9,168 nucleotides of DNA from Deltaproteobacteria bacterium (lineage in GTDB: Bacteria; Desulfobacterota; Desulfobulbia; Desulfobulbales; UBA5123). The DNA lies in NCBI GenBank assembly GCA_021788685.1, contig JAJYKH010000083.1, positions 1 to 9,168 on the forward strand. Reading direction: 5' to 3'. Below, piece by piece: positions 5,452 to 9,168 of the stretch. The notes below the pieces were generated by a model. That model ran no database searches. It saw only the letters and a list, made by a program, of their open reading frames with translations, and was not told where the DNA came from. Position 1 is the first letter of the stretch, and every line of letters begins with the position of its first letter. Position numbers and translations under genes: made by a program.

Positions 5452-7359
5452 TCACTGCACGGCGATCTTCACCAGCTTGTCGCCCGCCTTCACCGGTTTG
5501 CCGAGCTCGACCGAGATCTCTTCGACCTTGCCCGCCACCTCCGCGACCACCGGCGTCTGCATCTTCATGGCCTCCAGAATCACCAGCTGATCGCCCGGGG
5601 CCACCTCCTGCCCCTTCTCGACCACCACGTCGCAGACGTTGCCGCCGAAAGGCGCCCGCACGTCGCCGGCCCTGGCCAGGTCGACAATCTCCTGCTTGCT
5701 GAGCTGGGGCGCCGCCGGGGCGCCGCCGTTCCCCTTGGCCTCCTCCTGGAACATATACACCCGCTGGTGGTGGTCCACATTGAGGTAGATCTTCCACCGG
5801 CCATCCTCATCTTTCTGCCTGGGGCCGATCTCGATCACGTGCTCCTTGCCGTTGTGGTCGCGGAACTTGAGAGTCTCCCCCAGCTTAAAGCCGCCCCGCC
5901 GGAAGAAGATGCTCGGGGGCAGCACGTAGGTGCGGCCGAATCTCTCCTCGTATTTGAAGAACTCCACCGCGTCGTTGGGATGCTGGAGAAAGGTGACCAG
6001 CTGCTGGTCGGTGGGCGGGTGGCCGATCCGCTTGGCCAGGTTCTGCCGCTCCTTCTCGATGTCGATGTCCTCGACTCCTTCCATGCCCCCTTCCTTCTCC
6101 AGGATCTCCTTCCAGTTGAGGCCGAAGGCCTTCTCGTAGATCCAGTCGGCCGGCCGGTAGAAGGGGAAGGGGCCGTACTTGCCAAGCAGCAGGTTCTTGA
6201 GATCGCCCGAGGCGTTGCCGTAACGGTCGCCCGACAGGACGTTGCTCACCGCCGTGGTCCACAGGATCTGGGAGCCTGGCGTCACGCTCCAGTAGTTGCC
6301 CAGCTCGATCTGCACCTTGGGCAGCTCTTCGTGAAGAATCTGGGGCATCTTGTCGAGGAAATTGCCCTTCACCGCCTGCTCGAAGCTCGACCCCATGGCC
6401 CCGCCCGGCATTTTGTGGATCTGGACGGTGGGGGCGAAGCCCTTGAACTGGGACTCGAAGAACTCGTAATGGTGCCGTTCGCTCCGGATCACGTCGGAGG
6501 TTTCGATCACCGCCTTCTCGTCGATGCCCACTGCCTGAATCCCGTGCTCCTTCAGGGCATGAATCACGGTGAGGATGGGCGGCGGCCCGTAGTAGCCGGT
6601 GAAGGCATGGTCCGCGGCATCGACGATCTTGGCGCCGCTCAGCACCGCCGCCTCGATGCGGCCCACGTCGTTGCCGTCGGTGTTGTGGCCGTGGTAGTGG
6701 ATGGGCAGGTCCGGGTACTTGCCCTTGATCGCCGCCACCAGCTGGCCGATCCGCCGGGGCGAGCCCAGGCCGCCGTGGTTCTTGATGCAGAGGAGGATCT
6801 CCTCGCCGGTGACGCCGATGATCTCGCCCACCTTCTTCACGTAGTACTCGTCGGTGTGCTCCGGGCCGGTGGAGAAGCAGATGCAGGGCTCCAGGATCTT
6901 GCCCGCCTTCTGCACCTCCTCGAAGACCGCCTGCATGTTGGGCACGTGGTTCAGGAAGTCGAACACCCGCCAGACATCGACGTATTTCGCGAACTCCCGC
7001 ACCACGAAGCGGATGACATTCTGCGGGTAGGGCCGGTAGCCGAAGAGGTTGATGCCCCGGCACAGGGTCTGGAACATGGTATGGGGCATCTTTTCCCGGA
7101 GCAGCTCGAGCTTCAGGAACGGGTCCACCTGCTTGCGGAGGATATCCACGTGCACCGAGGCGCCGCCGGTGATCTCCAGCGAGAAGTAGCCGGCCGCCTC
7201 CCGGGAGGGGGCGGCGAGCAGGTCCGTATGCAGCAGGATGCGGTTCTTGAAATCCGACTGCGACAGGTCGCGGGCGGTGTTGGTGATGAAGTAGCCGTCC
7301 GCCGCGCGCAGGTGCTGCAGCACCTCGGAGATGCTCATTCCTTGGACAATCCGTTCCAT
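5452..7359 (-). CDS. Biotin-dependent carboxylase: carboxyltransferase plus biotin carrier subunit (pyruvate carboxylase subunit B type)
   Basis: This 635-residue protein has an N-terminal HMG-CoA-lyase-like carboxyltransferase barrel (about 20-310), a conserved carboxylase (PYC_OADA) region (about 310-540), a short Ala/Pro/Gly linker near 542-552, and a C-terminal biotinyl domain. Lys599 in EAMKM (596-600) is the biotinylated residue. The family landmarks RDLSQS (30-35), GGA (65-67), and CRGINLFGY (100-108, Arg101) are present. So are Lys193 of IKNHGG, which aligns with the carbamylated active-site lysine, and the HxH metal pair in HYHGH (221-225). The enzyme would carboxylate an acceptor, typically pyruvate to oxaloacetate, using carboxybiotin made by the upstream subunit. 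Several motifs deviate: IKDMAGL reads IKNHGGL, HTHD reads HGHN, and the usual threonine after MPGG is not in place. ATG 7359 is preceded by GAGGAGG about 12 bases upstream. The start and length fit. Oxaloacetate decarboxylase alpha is an alternative, but no beta or gamma membrane subunits are present. Confidence 0.85.
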   Translation of the reverse strand: MERIVQGMSISEVLQHLRAADGYFITNTARDLSQSDFKNRILLHTDLLAAPSREAAGYFSLEITGGASVHVDILRKQVDPFLKLELLREKMPHTMFQTLCRGINLFGYRPYPQNVIRFVVREFAKYVDVWRVFDFLNHVPNMQAVFEEVQKAGKILEPCICFSTGPEHTDEYYVKKVGEIIGVTGEEILLCIKNHGGLGSPRRIGQLVAAIKGKYPDLPIHYHGHNTDGNDVGRIEAAVLSGAKIVDAADHAFTGYYGPPPILTVIHALKEHGIQAVGIDEKAVIETSDVIRSERHHYEFFESQFKGFAPTVQIHKMPGGAMGSSFEQAVKGNFLDKMPQILHEELPKVQIELGNYWSVTPGSQILWTTAVSNVLSGDRYGNASGDLKNLLLGKYGPFPFYRPADWIYEKAFGLNWKEILEKEGGMEGVEDIDIEKERQNLAKRIGHPPTDQQLVTFLQHPNDAVEFFKYEERFGRTYVLPPSIFFRRGGFKLGETLKFRDHNGKEHVIEIGPRQKDEDGRWKIYLNVDHHQRVYMFQEEAKGNGGAPAAPQLSKQEIVDLARAGDVRAPFGGNVCDVVVEKGQEVAPGDQLVILEAMKMQTPVVAEVAGKVEEISVELGKPVKAGDKLVKIAVQ

Positions 7360-7428
7360 GGTCTCTCTATTCCTCCTCGCTTCCGCCGATCGTGCCGGCC
7401 GCCGCAGTTCTGATCTCTATTTCGCCGC

Positions 7429-7488
7429 TCGTTAATTCGTTGACTCGTTTATGAGCCTCAAGACTTGGTTTGACGAATCAACGACTTG
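7429..7488. repeat. Octamer repeat and inverted copy in the carboxylase intercistronic gap
   Basis: Three adjacent octamers, TCGTTAAT, TCGTTGAC and TCGTTTAT (7429-7452), are followed after a spacer by the inverted relative GACGAATCAACGA (7472-7484). TCGTTGA pairs with TCAACGA over seven bases. This lies in the 135-bp gap between the two carboxylase genes, whose transcript could fold there. The AT-rich character contrasts with the flanking genes. Confidence 0.5.
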
Positions 7489-7494
7489 ACGGGT

Positions 7495-8934
<1,440 letters not shown>

Positions 8935-9021
8935 GGGACACCTCACTTCCGCGTATCGTTTTCTCTGCCCGGTAATGATAAAGAGGGTGGCGACCTGGCG
9001 AGCGTCCGGCAGGAGCTGCTC

Positions 9022-9039
9022 GACTCCCGAAGCGGAGTC
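9022..9039 (-). other. Leader hairpin upstream of the biotin carboxylase gene
   Basis: GACTCC and GGAGTC form a perfect six-pair stem with a six-nt loop, 88 bases upstream of the TTG start. No T-run follows on the minus strand. The surrounding 8935-9168 has no gene I can support. The reading frame of the carboxylase stays open to 9129 but without family similarity. Confidence 0.35.
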
Positions 9040-9100
9040 AGTGGATGCAGAGATCCCCGCGGATACAGGTCTTCGACTACGGTCAACGGCGCAACCTAGC

Positions 9101-9129
9101 ATAGAAAATTGGGGGAGGCAAGGGTCCAA
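9101..9129 (-). promoter_or_regulatory. Weak candidate promoter for the carboxylase operon
   Basis: On the minus strand TTGGAC (9129-9124) is followed after 17 bases by TTCTAT (9106-9101), each matching three of six consensus bases, in the AT-richest patch of the upstream region. It is the best I could find, but it is not strong. It would give a leader of about 160 nt. Confidence 0.25.
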
Positions 9130-9130
9130 G

Positions 9131-9155
9131 CGTTTTTTTCCGGACCAGAAAAACG
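9131..9155. repeat. Inverted repeat at the right edge
   Basis: CGTTTTT (9131-9137) and AAAAACG (9149-9155) flank a loop containing the palindrome TCCGGA. On the minus strand it lies just upstream of the candidate promoter. It could be the end of a gene outside the window or an operator; neither can be told from here. Confidence 0.35.
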
Positions 9156-9168
9156 GCAGGGAACCGGC

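Overview
The window looks like a stretch of chromosome from a GC-rich Gram-negative bacterium. It carries a 16S rRNA methyltransferase of RsmJ type, a YjgA/DarP ribosome-biogenesis protein, a KdnA-like sugar transaminase (a lipopolysaccharide-type function), an iron-dependent alcohol dehydrogenase, and a two-subunit biotin carboxylase system. The mix suggests a proteobacterium in the broad sense. Desulfuromonadales/Geobacter-like Desulfobacterota are my best guess, but this rests on gene content recalled from family knowledge and not on a search. I see no transposase, integrase, phage gene, CRISPR array, tRNA or rRNA.

Layout, left to right. (1) 2-454, plus strand: the 3' part of rsmJ, cut by the window edge, ending in a hairpin that overlaps its stop codon. 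(2) 455-734: no gene; it holds a long imperfect inverted repeat at 497-558. (3) 735-1940, minus: a DegT/DnrJ/EryC1 aminotransferase close to KdnA. (4) 1941-2197: a gene-free stretch with four consecutive hairpins and a candidate promoter. (5) 2198-3376, minus: an iron-containing alcohol dehydrogenase with a good promoter at 3566-3593 and a leader of about 180 nt containing a terminator-like hairpin. (6) 3687-4220, plus: yjgA/darP. (7) 4368-4802, plus: a PPC/DUF296 domain protein. (8) 4972-5289, plus: a 105-residue CBM48 glycogen-binding protein with its own sigma70-type promoter. (9) 5290-5451: a convergent intergenic region with repeats and a probable bidirectional terminator. (10) 8934-5452, minus: a two-gene operon encoding a biotin carboxylase (starting with TTG) followed by a carboxyltransferase fused to a biotin carrier domain.

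The carboxylase pair forms one enzyme: the first subunit carboxylates biotin with ATP and bicarbonate, and the second passes CO2 from its own carrier domain to an acceptor, most likely pyruvate (giving oxaloacetate). The carboxyltransferase keeps its metal ligands but departs from the usual family consensus at several active-site motifs, so the acceptor is less certain than the family name suggests. The transaminase and dehydrogenase are the same two enzyme classes as the Shewanella KdnA/KdnB pair that makes 8-amino-Kdo. The transaminase fits KdnA well; the dehydrogenase looks more like an ordinary fermentative type III enzyme.

I do not see a clearly new multi-gene system here. The most unusual material is the divergent carboxyltransferase, the KdnA-like gene in its context, and the intergenic regions, several of which carry a different short repeat or hairpin type. 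Those last look like dispersed repeat elements and need a whole-genome comparison.
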